Assembly: GCA_049515175.1 (NCBI GenBank)
Contig: JBEKUI010000165.1
Span: forward strand, 1 to 10,576
Reading direction: 5' to 3'
Length of the DNA stretch: 10,576 nt
Source of the DNA: JACQNR01 sp049515175
Lineage (GTDB): Bacteria; Acidobacteriota; Terriglobia; UBA7540
Positions 1-7,599 of this stretch are shown piece after piece; the first letter of the stretch is position 1; each line of letters begins with the position of its first letter. The position numbers and the translations under genes were made by a program. The notes below the pieces were generated by a model, which was not told the DNA's origin, did no database searches, and was given only the letters and a program-made list of their open reading frames with translations.

Positions 1-1688
1 TGAAACTGGCAGATCCCTCGATAGAATTCCGCTTCGAGATTGTCCGGGCGGAGGCGAACGGCGGAGTCCAGTGCGGACTCGGCGGCATCGTACCTTCCGG
101 TCGCGAGGTTACATTTGGCTAAGGTCATATGCCCCAGAAACAATGCCGGTTGCTCCTGCGTCAGACGAGCCAACGATGGGATGGCGCTGGCGCACTTGCC
201 TTCGGCGGCCAAATGCGTAGCCGAGAGAAGGGCCTTGTACGTTCCCAGTTCGTCTTTAGGGTCAGGCGACGAACGTCCCGGACTCCCCATTGAGATTGGG
301 TCCGATGTGGCGATGTAGCCGAGCGAGGCCAGCATCTCGAGATCGGTTGGAGACACTGGCGCCCGGGCCGCGGATTCCTTGGGCGTTACCCTGGCCACGA
401 GACGCTCGAATTGTGACTTGAGTTCGAGGGCCGTGGCCCGCTGAGTCTGATAGAGGTTGTGGGTTTCCTGGGGGTCAGTTGCCAAGTCATAGAGTTCCGG
501 CTTCGGGGCATCAATATATTTGAGATGCCCGCTGCGAAGCGCTCGCAGCGCACTCCAGCCGAATTCGCTCGGGTAGTAGCTCTCGCAATAGGCGGCGCTT
601 GTGGGCGAAGCCGTGGTCTTACCCAACATCAGGGAGAGCAAGCTATTACCTTGCATGCCCGAGGGAGGGACGATCCCCAGGAATTGAAGTACGGTGGGGG
701 CAATGTCAATGGTTCGGACAGGCGCAGCAATGTGGCGAGGGGTCATCCCAGAGCCGAGGGATGGTTTAATGATGAGCGGCACGAGCAAGGTCGTGTCATA
801 AATGAAATACCCGTGGGTGAATTCGCCATGCTCCCCAAAACTCTCCCCGTGGTCTGAGGCGGCGATGATCAAGGTTTGATCGTAGAGAGCGTGTTCCTTC
901 AGGTATCCGAAAAACTTCCCCATGGCATCGTCGGCGTAGGCAATCTCTCCGTCATAGGGGTCGTGAAGCAGAGCTCGAAAACGCGGCGGGGGATCGTAAG
1001 GCGTGTGCGGATCATACAAATGGATCCACACAAAGAACGGCCTCGTGGGGCGCCCTGCATGAGCGGCCATCCAGCCCAGCGCATCGTCAACCACTTCTTG
1101 CGCTCGGCGCTGCAGGTCCTGGAGATTGAAGACCAGAGGGTTATCCCGCCCCATTTTTCGCCGGAAAGGGCTCGAATAGGTGTCAAATCCCCGATTCAGG
1201 CCTCGCCGGGCGTCGAGGACCTCTGAGCCCACGAATGCAGCCGTAACATAGCCGTTCCGTTTCAAGAGGTCGGCCAGGGTGGGGGGAGATTCCCCCAGAT
1301 TGTAACCGAGGTTGTCGCGGACCCCGTGAAGGGGAGGATAGGTTCCGGTCAGAATCGAACAGTGCGAAGGGAGAGTCAGTGGAACCGAAGCAACGACGGT
1401 TTGAAAGAGAGCCCCCTCACGGGCCAGCGCATCGAGGTTGGGTGTATGGGCCTGTCGATAACCGTAGCACCCCACATGGTCGGCGCGAACAGTGTCGATA
1501 GTGATTAGGACAACATTCGGGGGCTTCGACCACCCTGGTGCCACCAGCGTCAATCCTAGGAACGCCCACAACGCGCGCGCACACAGAGCCGTACCAAACG
1601 CGAATTGTTTTTCATTTCCCAGGCCTGCAAAGCGGTGATTCGCCGCCTCGCGGAGTGTAGTTAAGTGACTGAACAATGCCGCCGTCAT
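1..1688 (-). CDS. Sulfatase-fold hydrolase (alkaline phosphatase superfamily) with C-terminal TPR tail, 3' end outside window
   Basis: The first 562 residues are present and the C-terminus runs off the left edge. A hydrophobic segment at about residues 38-52, preceded by an arginine, looks like a signal peptide or membrane anchor, which places the enzyme in the envelope. The catalytic domain covers about 57-415: the metal motif DTVRADHVG (D65), the nucleophile loop LTLPSHCSILTG (104-115), HLYDPH (223-228), the second metal motif SDHGES (278-283) with D279 and H280, and the family ending PELYDLATDP. A linker with LASLGYI leads into TPR helices from about 480. In true sulfatases the loop is C/S-x-P-x-R and the Cys or Ser becomes formylglycine. 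Here the aligned residues are T105-L-P-S-H109; Cys110 is out of register. The product is therefore probably a Thr-nucleophile phosphoesterase or transferase-like enzyme, with unknown substrate. The ATG start overlaps the stop of the upstream TPR gene as ATGA, which suggests coupled translation. Family assignment is firm; activity is inference. Confidence 0.9.
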   Translation of the reverse strand, partial: MTAALFSHLTTLREAANHRFAGLGNEKQFAFGTALCARALWAFLGLTLVAPGWSKPPNVVLITIDTVRADHVGCYGYRQAHTPNLDALAREGALFQTVVASVPLTLPSHCSILTGTYPPLHGVRDNLGYNLGESPPTLADLLKRNGYVTAAFVGSEVLDARRGLNRGFDTYSSPFRRKMGRDNPLVFNLQDLQRRAQEVVDDALGWMAAHAGRPTRPFFVWIHLYDPHTPYDPPPRFRALLHDPYDGEIAYADDAMGKFFGYLKEHALYDQTLIIAASDHGESFGEHGEFTHGYFIYDTTLLVPLIIKPSLGSGMTPRHIAAPVRTIDIAPTVLQFLGIVPPSGMQGNSLLSLMLGKTTASPTSAAYCESYYPSEFGWSALRALRSGHLKYIDAPKPELYDLATDPQETHNLYQTQRATALELKSQFERLVARVTPKESAARAPVSPTDLEMLASLGYIATSDPISMGSPGRSSPDPKDELGTYKALLSATHLAAEGKCASAIPSLARLTQEQPALFLGHMTLAKCNLATGRYDAAESALDSAVRLRPDNLEAEFYRGICQF

Positions 1689-3256
1689 GGTTTTAGGCTC
1701 GCATCGGGCGGGAGGTCTCCGGCCGCCAGTCGAAGGCGCTCGCGCAAATCGGCGCGTTCTGGAGCCAGGTGAACGGCCTGTTGATACTCTTGAACCGCTT
1801 TCGTTTTTTGGCCGAGCTCCAGGTAAATATCGCCCAACAGAGTACGGAGTTCGGAATTATCCGGCCGACTTAGCTTAACTTTTTCGGCGTAGAGCCGCGC
1901 CTGCACGTAATCCTTCTGCTTGAACCAGTACCTCGCCATCAAGAAATTCCCAATGGCGGACTCGGGGTCGATCTGCTCCAACTTCTGCAAGTGCGGGTAG
2001 GCGGATTGCAGGTCGCCGGAAATAAGGTCCATCTCGGCCAGGTTGGCGTGCGACTCCCAGCGATTGGGATCAACCTCCAGGGCTTTCTCAAAGAGCACCC
2101 TGGCTGCCTCGGGGTTCCCCTGATCCAGTTGTCTTTGCGCTTGACCAATCGGGCGCTCAGCCTCCAAGGTTCGTGCCTGACGTTCCGCCTCAGCAGAAGT
2201 TGCCTGCTGAAACTTCTCCAAGTATGCGGCAGCGAGAGCCGATTCGCTCTTGCTGCGGTAAGCGCGTCCCAGGTTATAGTAAATCATTGGCAAATTGGGG
2301 CCGGCCGCCTCCACCCTTATTAGGGATTCGATCGCCGCGTCCGGGTCACCCATCGCCAGGTAAACCGAAGCGAGTTTCGAAAGATACTCGGGATTTTTCG
2401 CGTCCTCGCGAACCGCGTTGAGGAGTGCGCTCTTCGCTTGTACTAGCTGATTCCTTTCGTAGAGGATCGAGCCCAATTCGAAATAGGCCTGGGGGTTCTG
2501 CGTCGATTTTTCCAGGCTCCGCTGAAAACAGCTCAGGGCCATGTCCGGCTTTCCACTCGCCAGGTACACTTGGCCTCGATAGAGATCGATACGAGCGTCG
2601 GAGGGGTCACGCTGGGCCCAGAGCCCGAGAATCTTGAGGGCCTGGTCCGTGATCAGCAGGCGGTAATAAACGTCGGCCAGCAATCTCAGCCAGGCCGGGC
2701 TTAGCCGTTCGGCCACCTGCTCCTTCTGAAACACCGCCAGAGCGTCTTGGGCCGCAGCCGCCTGCTTAAGCTGCTCGAGCACGTGGGCTTGAAAAACCCG
2801 GTAATCAAACTGCTCGGGCGCCAGGTGAACGGCTTCTCCCAGTTCGGCGGCGGCATCGCGCAAACGCCCCGCCTGGGCCAAAGCCATGCCACAGTAAAAA
2901 TAAGGGCGCGCGTCCTGAGGGGCGCTCTGCTTCGCGCTATTGAGAGCCATCATTGATTCGGAAAGGTGACCTTCGCCCAGTAGTCTGATACCTTGCGCAA
3001 GCTGTGCTTCGAATGGCTCCGCGCCGCTCTGGCCGGCGCCGCGCGCCGGCAGTGCTCCGAAGAGGCAAACGAACAAGACCATGCCCGGCACGATGCGCGA
3101 GATTTTCGCCTGGCTTCCGTTCCACAGTGACCAAACCGAATTCCGGGACGGAGAGTCGCGCGGAAGACAAGCGCGATCCGGAGCGGGGTTCTCTCTTCGC
3201 CGGGGCAAGGTTGGATGGAAATAGCTCAGCACTCCTCCTCCACACTCCTCCGCCAT
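1685..3256 (-). CDS. Secreted or membrane-anchored TPR-repeat protein
   Basis: This protein is almost entirely tetratricopeptide repeats. About twelve 34-residue units can be counted, with typical ends such as AVHLAP, ALEVDP and AVREDA and the usual A/G-Y/L-A spacing. They follow a hydrophobic stretch containing VLFVCLFGALPARGAG, which resembles a signal peptide or anchor. TPRs form a superhelical scaffold for protein binding; no catalytic domain is visible. It sits between the TonB-type receptor and the sulfatase-TPR gene and overlaps the latter by four bases, so it is probably a periplasmic partner of one of them. The start is unresolved. The frame is open to a TTG at 3304; the ATG at 3256 is used here but has no clear Shine-Dalgarno. 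A GTG at 3232 has GGAGGA just upstream. An ATG at 3082 would start directly at the hydrophobic core but lacks basic residues. The ligand or partner cannot be told from sequence. Confidence 0.87.
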   Translation of the reverse strand: MAEECGGGVLSYFHPTLPRRRENPAPDRACLPRDSPSRNSVWSLWNGSQAKISRIVPGMVLFVCLFGALPARGAGQSGAEPFEAQLAQGIRLLGEGHLSESMMALNSAKQSAPQDARPYFYCGMALAQAGRLRDAAAELGEAVHLAPEQFDYRVFQAHVLEQLKQAAAAQDALAVFQKEQVAERLSPAWLRLLADVYYRLLITDQALKILGLWAQRDPSDARIDLYRGQVYLASGKPDMALSCFQRSLEKSTQNPQAYFELGSILYERNQLVQAKSALLNAVREDAKNPEYLSKLASVYLAMGDPDAAIESLIRVEAAGPNLPMIYYNLGRAYRSKSESALAAAYLEKFQQATSAEAERQARTLEAERPIGQAQRQLDQGNPEAARVLFEKALEVDPNRWESHANLAEMDLISGDLQSAYPHLQKLEQIDPESAIGNFLMARYWFKQKDYVQARLYAEKVKLSRPDNSELRTLLGDIYLELGQKTKAVQEYQQAVHLAPERADLRERLRLAAGDLPPDASLKP

Positions 3257-3310
3257 ACAAAGCGTTCGACAGAGGATATTAGCGCCGCGGGGTGGGAAGG
3301 GCAAGGTTGT

Positions 3311-3343
3311 GACGGAGGCCGTGCATGGTGCACGACCTCCGTC
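3311..3343 (-). terminator. Intercistronic hairpin downstream of the TonB-type receptor gene
   Basis: A 15-base inverted repeat (arms 3311-3325 and 3329-3343) surrounds a 3-base loop, starting 17 bases after the receptor stop codon. In the minus-strand transcript every position pairs, with one U-G wobble; in a plus-strand transcript the same position would be a C-A mismatch, so the structure fits minus-strand RNA. No U-tract follows (the next bases read ACAACCTTGCCC), so it is not a standard intrinsic terminator. It may protect the 3' end of the receptor mRNA, mark a processing site or attenuate expression of the two downstream genes. The structure is visible; its role is inferred. Confidence 0.5.
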
Positions 3344-3360
3344 GAGGGACCCGGCGGGCG

Positions 3361-6300
3361 TTAGAATTCCACGCGCAAGGAGAGCTGGACCACTCGTGGC
3401 ATGTTTACGCTAACATTCTGCTGGCTCAAGTCTTGCAAGCCGGTGCTGACGTCAGGTGGATTGTCGTTCGGGTGGTTGAACGCGTTGAAGAAGTCAGCTG
3501 CAAACCGGAAATCCAACCGCTCTTTGATCTTGAAGTGCTTGTAGATTGAAAGGTCGGTGTTCCACCCGCCCGGGCCGATGATATTGACGCGGGGTGAGGG
3601 ATTGTAGATTCCGCCGAAGCCGCTCCCGCTGACCGAAGCGTCGTAGCACGACGCATCCGCCAAGGTCACGGCAATCTGGCCCACAAAGTCACCCGAGCAA
3701 TTCGGGCCGGTCGCCCGCACCGCCGGGGCCACGAGACTCCCCGAGACGTTCGTCGCGGTCGCGATGTCGAAGTTGCCGGCAAACCACTGTCGGTATTGAT
3801 CGCTGCTGCCAGGTCTGTTCAGCATAGCCCGCTTGTTGGCAGGAATGCGTACATTCCCCGTTTGAACGAAACCCGGGTTCACGCCCATCCACAATCCGCT
3901 ATTCCAGGTGCCGATGGTCGCCAAGCGCCAGCCGCCGATGACATAGTTGAGCGGCGCCGATGCGCTGCGACCGAAATACTTACCCCTCCCGAAGGGGAGA
4001 TCGTAAATGGCATTGAAGGTGATGCGATGAGGCGGGATGGTGGTGTTATTAAAGTAGACCATCCGCAATCGCTGATTGTAACTGAGGTTCGGTTCGCCGA
4101 ACAACTGGATATTCTGGGGCACGGTCCCGCCGCCGCCTCCACCTCCGAATTTTCCGTTTCCACCACCTCCATTGATGGAGGTGTTTCCAGTGCTGAAACC
4201 GCTTGGGTCGGTGGTGGCGAGGGCGCGGGTGTAAGTGTAAAACCACTGGAAGCTCAGCCCGTCGGAAAACTTCCGGTGGAATTCAACCTGCGCCGAATGA
4301 TCGTGAGAATACCCAGTATGGTTGATGCCGATAAGCCCCCACGCCGGTTGCGGCGCCAAAAGTGCGGCCTGCCCCGGGGGTGTGAGCCCGGTGTCCAGCG
4401 CGTAGCTGTATTTCGGCTTCTGGGAGTCGACCGCAAACTGTTGCGAGAGGTTTTGGCCATACGCCCCGATATAACTGAGCCGCATCCCGGTGTGCGCGGG
4501 TAGTTCGTGTTCGAGGGTGAAATTCCAGGTTTGCTGGCGCTCGTCGTTCCAGTTGGGGCCATCCCAGTACGTCGCAGCATTGCCATAAGGAGAAAGCCCC
4601 TGAGGGGTGTTGATATCCACCGCGGCGGTAGGGAGATAATCCGAGGCTGCGGGACCCACTATCAAGGGGTAGTTGCCGTAATAGGCACTGTCGACTCCGA
4701 TGTTCCCATCCGAGTCTGCGGGAACGTTGGGGTTGTTGTAGGGGTTGTTTTGGAACCGCAGGTTCAACGGCGGATTGTTTCGCGTCGATTGCAGTATGAG
4801 AGACAGCGGCATACCCACGTAGTAGATACCGTAGGAGCCGCGGATTACGGTTTTCTGATTGAGTTGGTAGGCCGCGCCCAGGCGTGGGGCGAAGTCATGC
4901 CGAACGGGGCGGAATAAGGCGGAAGGGTATCCTACGGAGTTTGCAGTGGCCCACGTCAGCCCTAGGTCCGCCCAGGACGTGAGGACGGCGGGCGGGATAC
5001 CCCCGATCTGGTCCACACTGATGTTGCCGGGGGAAATCACCTGGAACGGGCCTTCGGGATTGTAGGGTACGACGAGCCGGTTCCGGGCCTCACTGTAAGG
5101 CGTCCAGTAGTCCCAACGCAGCCCAAAGTTGAGTGTCAGGCGTGGGGTCGCCCTGATGCGGTCGTTGAAGTAGAGCCCCACCTGAGTCTGGCGGAAGTAA
5201 AAGTAACCGCGATTGTATTGGTTCGAAAGATAATTCGGCAGCCCCAGAAGCAACTCGGCAAATCCACTTCCCGTGTCCGGCGTTGACCCGAACGCCGAAT
5301 CGGACCATTGAGTGGTGTACGAGGGGCCCCAATTGTGGCTGCCCTGGGCTTGCTGGTTCTCGCGCACATTGTTCTGTTCGCGCCGGCCCCGGCCTCCAAA
5401 TTGGATCGTATGCTTGCCGTGGGTCCAGGTCACGTTATCCTCGATCGTTTCGCTGGTCAGATTCTGATTGTGGACGTTGTCAGAATCCCAACCGAAGTAG
5501 AGGTAGTACCCGGTGCTCGCCTCCTCACTGTAGAGCGTTGGCCACCCCGTCACGCTGAAGGGGTTGGGCAGGCCCAGTTGGGAGGGCCAGTTGGTGAAGT
5601 CCGCGCTGGTTCCGTAGTGGACGGCGGACCTGTTAACGCCGACCAACAATTCATTCAGCCAGTTGGGCGAGATCGACCGGTTGTAGTTCACTCCCACGTT
5701 GGTAACATAGTAATTTCGGGCGCTTGTTCCCATGCCGGAAGTGGGATTGATGGGGTTGGCATAGTAGCCGCCCTCGACGGCGGAATTCTGCCAGCCCCGC
5801 GTGTAGCGCACCGACAGCCGGTCCTTATCGGAGAGGTTCTGATCCACCTTGGCCGTGATGGTGTTGTTGCGTGCAATGTTGGGATAGGTGGAAGTAAAAT
5901 TTGGGGCGATGAAGGGATTGTTGCTGCTGGTCGGAAGCGCGGTCAGGCTCTGCAACATGGTTGCGGTTCCGTTAAACGGCCCCGGGATTTGATTGTTGAG
6001 GAACGGTTGCCGCTGGAACGTCGTGGGATCCGTGGTCGTCGGGTCGTAAATCGTGATCGGCGCATTTCCATTACTGGAGTCAACAGCGTTGCTTAAATCT
6101 CCATTCCACATCGCCGCCGTCGGGACATAGTTGTAGAGAGGCGAAAAGCGTTCGTGGTCGCGCAAGCCTTCATAGTCAAAAAACCAGAACGACTTGTCAC
6201 GCCCGTTGTAAACATGCGGGATGTACACAGGACCGCTCGCGTACCCTCCGAACTCATTCCGAATGAGTAGGGGCACTTTCGCGTCCACAGGGTCGGAGCG

Positions 6301-7122
6301 CAAGCGAGCCGGGCCGACCACGGAATTGTCGCGGAGATATTCGTAGGCTGCAAAATGCAGTTGATTCGTGCCGCTACGCGTGGCCATGATCACCGTGGCT
6401 GGCTGGTCATAGCGCGCGTCCGAGCCAACGGTTTCAATTCGAAACTCTTCGATGGTTTCTATCCCCGGCCGCACGCGGACGATTCCCCCACCGAAACGGT
6501 CCACCTGCGTAACGCCGTCCAGGTTAATATCCAGAGACCCCACTTTCATTCCGTTGACGCGCGCACCGCCCGAGCCGCTCTCCACGCCCGGGGTGAGATT
6601 GAAAAGCAGGCCCACGTCCCGCCCGTTCAAAGGAAGATCACGAATCTGGGTCGATTCCTTGATGTCGGCCACTGAACCACTAGTGGTTTCGATGGGCGCC
6701 GCGGCCCCGGTGACTTCCACCACGGTTTTTGCACCGCCAACACGTAGCACCGCATTGACCACCGCGTTCTGCCCAACTTCCAGCGTAAAGGTGCCCGCCC
6801 AATCCTCGAAACCTTGTTTGCCCACCGTGAGCTTGTAGGCACCGATGGGCACAGCGCCAAAGTGGTACATCCCGACGTTGGAACTTTGCCCCTTGTGGGC
6901 GACTCCCGTCGCGCTGTTGGTGAGAGTTACTTGGGCATCGGGCACCACGGCGTTGCTGGAGTCCGTCACTGTCCCCGTTACGGTGCCTACCCCTGTCTGG
7001 GCCATAGTGGTGTCAACCGACAACAGGAATACCAAGGTGCCCACGGCACAAAGGCCAAGAAACGCGGCCACCGATGGTTTCGAGTTACGGGAATACACTG
7101 CGCCAGACGCATGGTTTTTCAT
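3361..7122 (-). CDS. TonB-dependent receptor of the Oar-like type with carboxypeptidase-regulatory-like N-terminal domain
   Basis: A 1253-residue outer-membrane protein. Residues 1-42 form a signal peptide ending TTMAQ. About 45-130 is a carboxypeptidase-regulatory-like beta-sandwich (GTVTGTVTDSSNAVVPDA, ending in VLRVGGAKTVVEVTG). The plug follows, with IRDLPLNGRDVGLL and LTPGV (160-180) and LDGVTQVD. The remainder is a beta-barrel rich in aromatic and Asn residues, with repeated strand patterns such as LTLNFGLRWDYW, and ends in LSLRVEF with the C-terminal Phe typical of BAM substrates. Such receptors are TonB-energised transporters or adhesin-like porins; Acidobacteriota carry many copies and their substrates are mostly unknown. 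The ATG at 7122 was chosen over the upstream start at 7206 because it has a GGAGGAGG Shine-Dalgarno and begins a proper signal peptide (MKNHASG, then a hydrophobic core). It is the first gene of the minus-strand operon. Residues 985-999 form a striking glycine-rich insert in the barrel region. No TonB box can be named with confidence. Confidence 0.94.
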   Translation of the reverse strand: MKNHASGAVYSRNSKPSVAAFLGLCAVGTLVFLLSVDTTMAQTGVGTVTGTVTDSSNAVVPDAQVTLTNSATGVAHKGQSSNVGMYHFGAVPIGAYKLTVGKQGFEDWAGTFTLEVGQNAVVNAVLRVGGAKTVVEVTGAAAPIETTSGSVADIKESTQIRDLPLNGRDVGLLFNLTPGVESGSGGARVNGMKVGSLDINLDGVTQVDRFGGGIVRVRPGIETIEEFRIETVGSDARYDQPATVIMATRSGTNQLHFAAYEYLRDNSVVGPARLRSDPVDAKVPLLIRNEFGGYASGPVYIPHVYNGRDKSFWFFDYEGLRDHERFSPLYNYVPTAAMWNGDLSNAVDSSNGNAPITIYDPTTTDPTTFQRQPFLNNQIPGPFNGTATMLQSLTALPTSSNNPFIAPNFTSTYPNIARNNTITAKVDQNLSDKDRLSVRYTRGWQNSAVEGGYYANPINPTSGMGTSARNYYVTNVGVNYNRSISPNWLNELLVGVNRSAVHYGTSADFTNWPSQLGLPNPFSVTGWPTLYSEEASTGYYLYFGWDSDNVHNQNLTSETIEDNVTWTHGKHTIQFGGRGRREQNNVRENQQAQGSHNWGPSYTTQWSDSAFGSTPDTGSGFAELLLGLPNYLSNQYNRGYFYFRQTQVGLYFNDRIRATPRLTLNFGLRWDYWTPYSEARNRLVVPYNPEGPFQVISPGNISVDQIGGIPPAVLTSWADLGLTWATANSVGYPSALFRPVRHDFAPRLGAAYQLNQKTVIRGSYGIYYVGMPLSLILQSTRNNPPLNLRFQNNPYNNPNVPADSDGNIGVDSAYYGNYPLIVGPAASDYLPTAAVDINTPQGLSPYGNAATYWDGPNWNDERQQTWNFTLEHELPAHTGMRLSYIGAYGQNLSQQFAVDSQKPKYSYALDTGLTPPGQAALLAPQPAWGLIGINHTGYSHDHSAQVEFHRKFSDGLSFQWFYTYTRALATTDPSGFSTGNTSINGGGGNGKFGGGGGGGTVPQNIQLFGEPNLSYNQRLRMVYFNNTTIPPHRITFNAIYDLPFGRGKYFGRSASAPLNYVIGGWRLATIGTWNSGLWMGVNPGFVQTGNVRIPANKRAMLNRPGSSDQYRQWFAGNFDIATATNVSGSLVAPAVRATGPNCSGDFVGQIAVTLADASCYDASVSGSGFGGIYNPSPRVNIIGPGGWNTDLSIYKHFKIKERLDFRFAADFFNAFNHPNDNPPDVSTGLQDLSQQNVSVNMPRVVQLSLRVEF

Positions 7123-7125
7123 GAG

Positions 7126-7133
7126 CCTCCTCC
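7126..7133 (-). promoter_or_regulatory. Ribosome binding site of the receptor gene
   Basis: GGAGGAGG on the minus strand lies three bases before the ATG at 7122. It decides this start over the longer open frame that begins at 7206, since the 28 extra residues would precede the signal peptide. Confidence 0.8.
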
Positions 7134-7195
7134 ACATCTCCACTTGACCCCTTGAAATTGACCCGACGCGAGTAAGTGAGGTCGCCCTTCTAGAA

Positions 7196-7293
7196 TTGAC
7201 GATCAAGACTCCTCAGTGTGCCGTTTACAACGAGTTCGACAATATGTCAAGAGAAAAAGAAACGACACGGAGTAAAACAAAATGACCTGTCAT
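7196..7293. promoter_or_regulatory. Short palindromes around the operon promoter, possible operators
   Basis: Two small inverted repeats flank the promoter. TTGACGATCAA (7196-7206; TTGA, 3 bases, TCAA) lies just downstream of the predicted transcription start. ATGACCTGTCAT (7282-7293; ATGAC, 2 bases, GTCAT) lies about 32 bases upstream of the -35 box. Their positions would suit a repressor and an activator respectively, but both are short enough to arise by chance and no regulator gene is present in the window. Confidence 0.25.
7222..7250 (-). promoter_or_regulatory. Sigma-70-type promoter of the minus-strand operon
   Basis: On the minus strand a perfect TTGACA -35 box (7245-7250) is followed after 17 bases by TAAACG (7222-7227), a weak -10 matching three of six consensus positions; TGTAAA two bases earlier is an alternative. 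A pyrimidine-rich, T-rich stretch lies just upstream of the -35 box and could act as an UP element. The predicted start is near 7215, giving a leader of about 90 bases before the ATG at 7122. The weak -10 suggests the promoter may be regulated. Confidence 0.55.
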
Positions 7294-7586
7294 CTCGAAA
7301 GGGTCTGACAAGCGCCGTTCCAACATGTTCCGGCCAAGCTATGCGCTGCCCTCTTCGGTTCTTCCGCTCAGAAATTGGAACCGTCACATCGGTGAATCAA
7401 GTCGGAACGGCATCAAAAGCCGTTGGCAGCCAATGGAAGCCGCCCAAGAGCGGATTATTCCCCCGGCCGATGTGGACCGGAATTCGCCGTACAGCCATGG
7501 CTTGTCCGTTGTAAACTGCCCTGACGCCATGAGGACATCAAGGCCGAAGGCTGATTAAGAGCAGCCGTGCAATTTGCGGGCTTTTC
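7294..7586. other. Rest of the divergent intergenic region, no gene seen
   Basis: No convincing coding frame, RNA gene or terminator is visible. It must hold the promoter of the plus-strand gene at 7600, but I found no good TTGACA/TATAAT pair. TAAACT at 7512-7517 is a possible -10 without a matching -35. It also contains the perfect 10-base palindrome AGCCATGGCT (7493-7502) and a second copy of the 9-mer GTTGTAAAC (7508-7516) found at the -10 of the divergent operon. Confidence 0.5.
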
Positions 7587-7587
7587 A

Positions 7588-7596
7588 AAGGAGGTG
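7588..7596 (+). promoter_or_regulatory. Strong ribosome binding site of the gene at 7600
   Basis: AAGGAGGTG is a near-perfect anti-Shine-Dalgarno complement. Its AAGGAGG core is five bases before the ATG at 7600. It fixes the start at MVKRVMV rather than the in-frame ATG-like codon at 7567. Confidence 0.85.
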
Positions 7597-7599
7597 CTC

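Noticed and set aside
899..1226. Short open frames on both strands
   Set aside because: Covered by the sulfatase-fold gene, whose frame continues through this region with its catalytic motifs.
1357..1363. Cys110 as the formylglycine cysteine of the sulfatase
   Set aside because: It comes after the P-S pair, whereas the modified Cys or Ser must come two residues before the Pro. The residue in register is Thr105.
4126..4170. CRISPR or tandem-repeat array
   Set aside because: The repetition is only GGN codons for a glycine-rich segment inside the receptor gene, with no spacers or long repeats.
3796..4503. Plus-strand open frame of 235 codons
   Set aside because: It lies antisense inside the receptor gene, whose minus-strand reading shows clear family motifs. 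The antisense translation has no signal peptide or recognisable domain.
5308..6096. Plus-strand open frame of 262 codons
   Set aside because: Also antisense to the receptor gene. The Val/Gly/Arg-rich translation is what GC-rich antisense frames give, and no ribosome binding site or family motif is seen.
7218..7558. Small plus-strand genes in the divergent intergenic region
   Set aside because: The overlapping frames have no ribosome binding sites, cover the operon promoter in antisense and encode no recognisable sequence.
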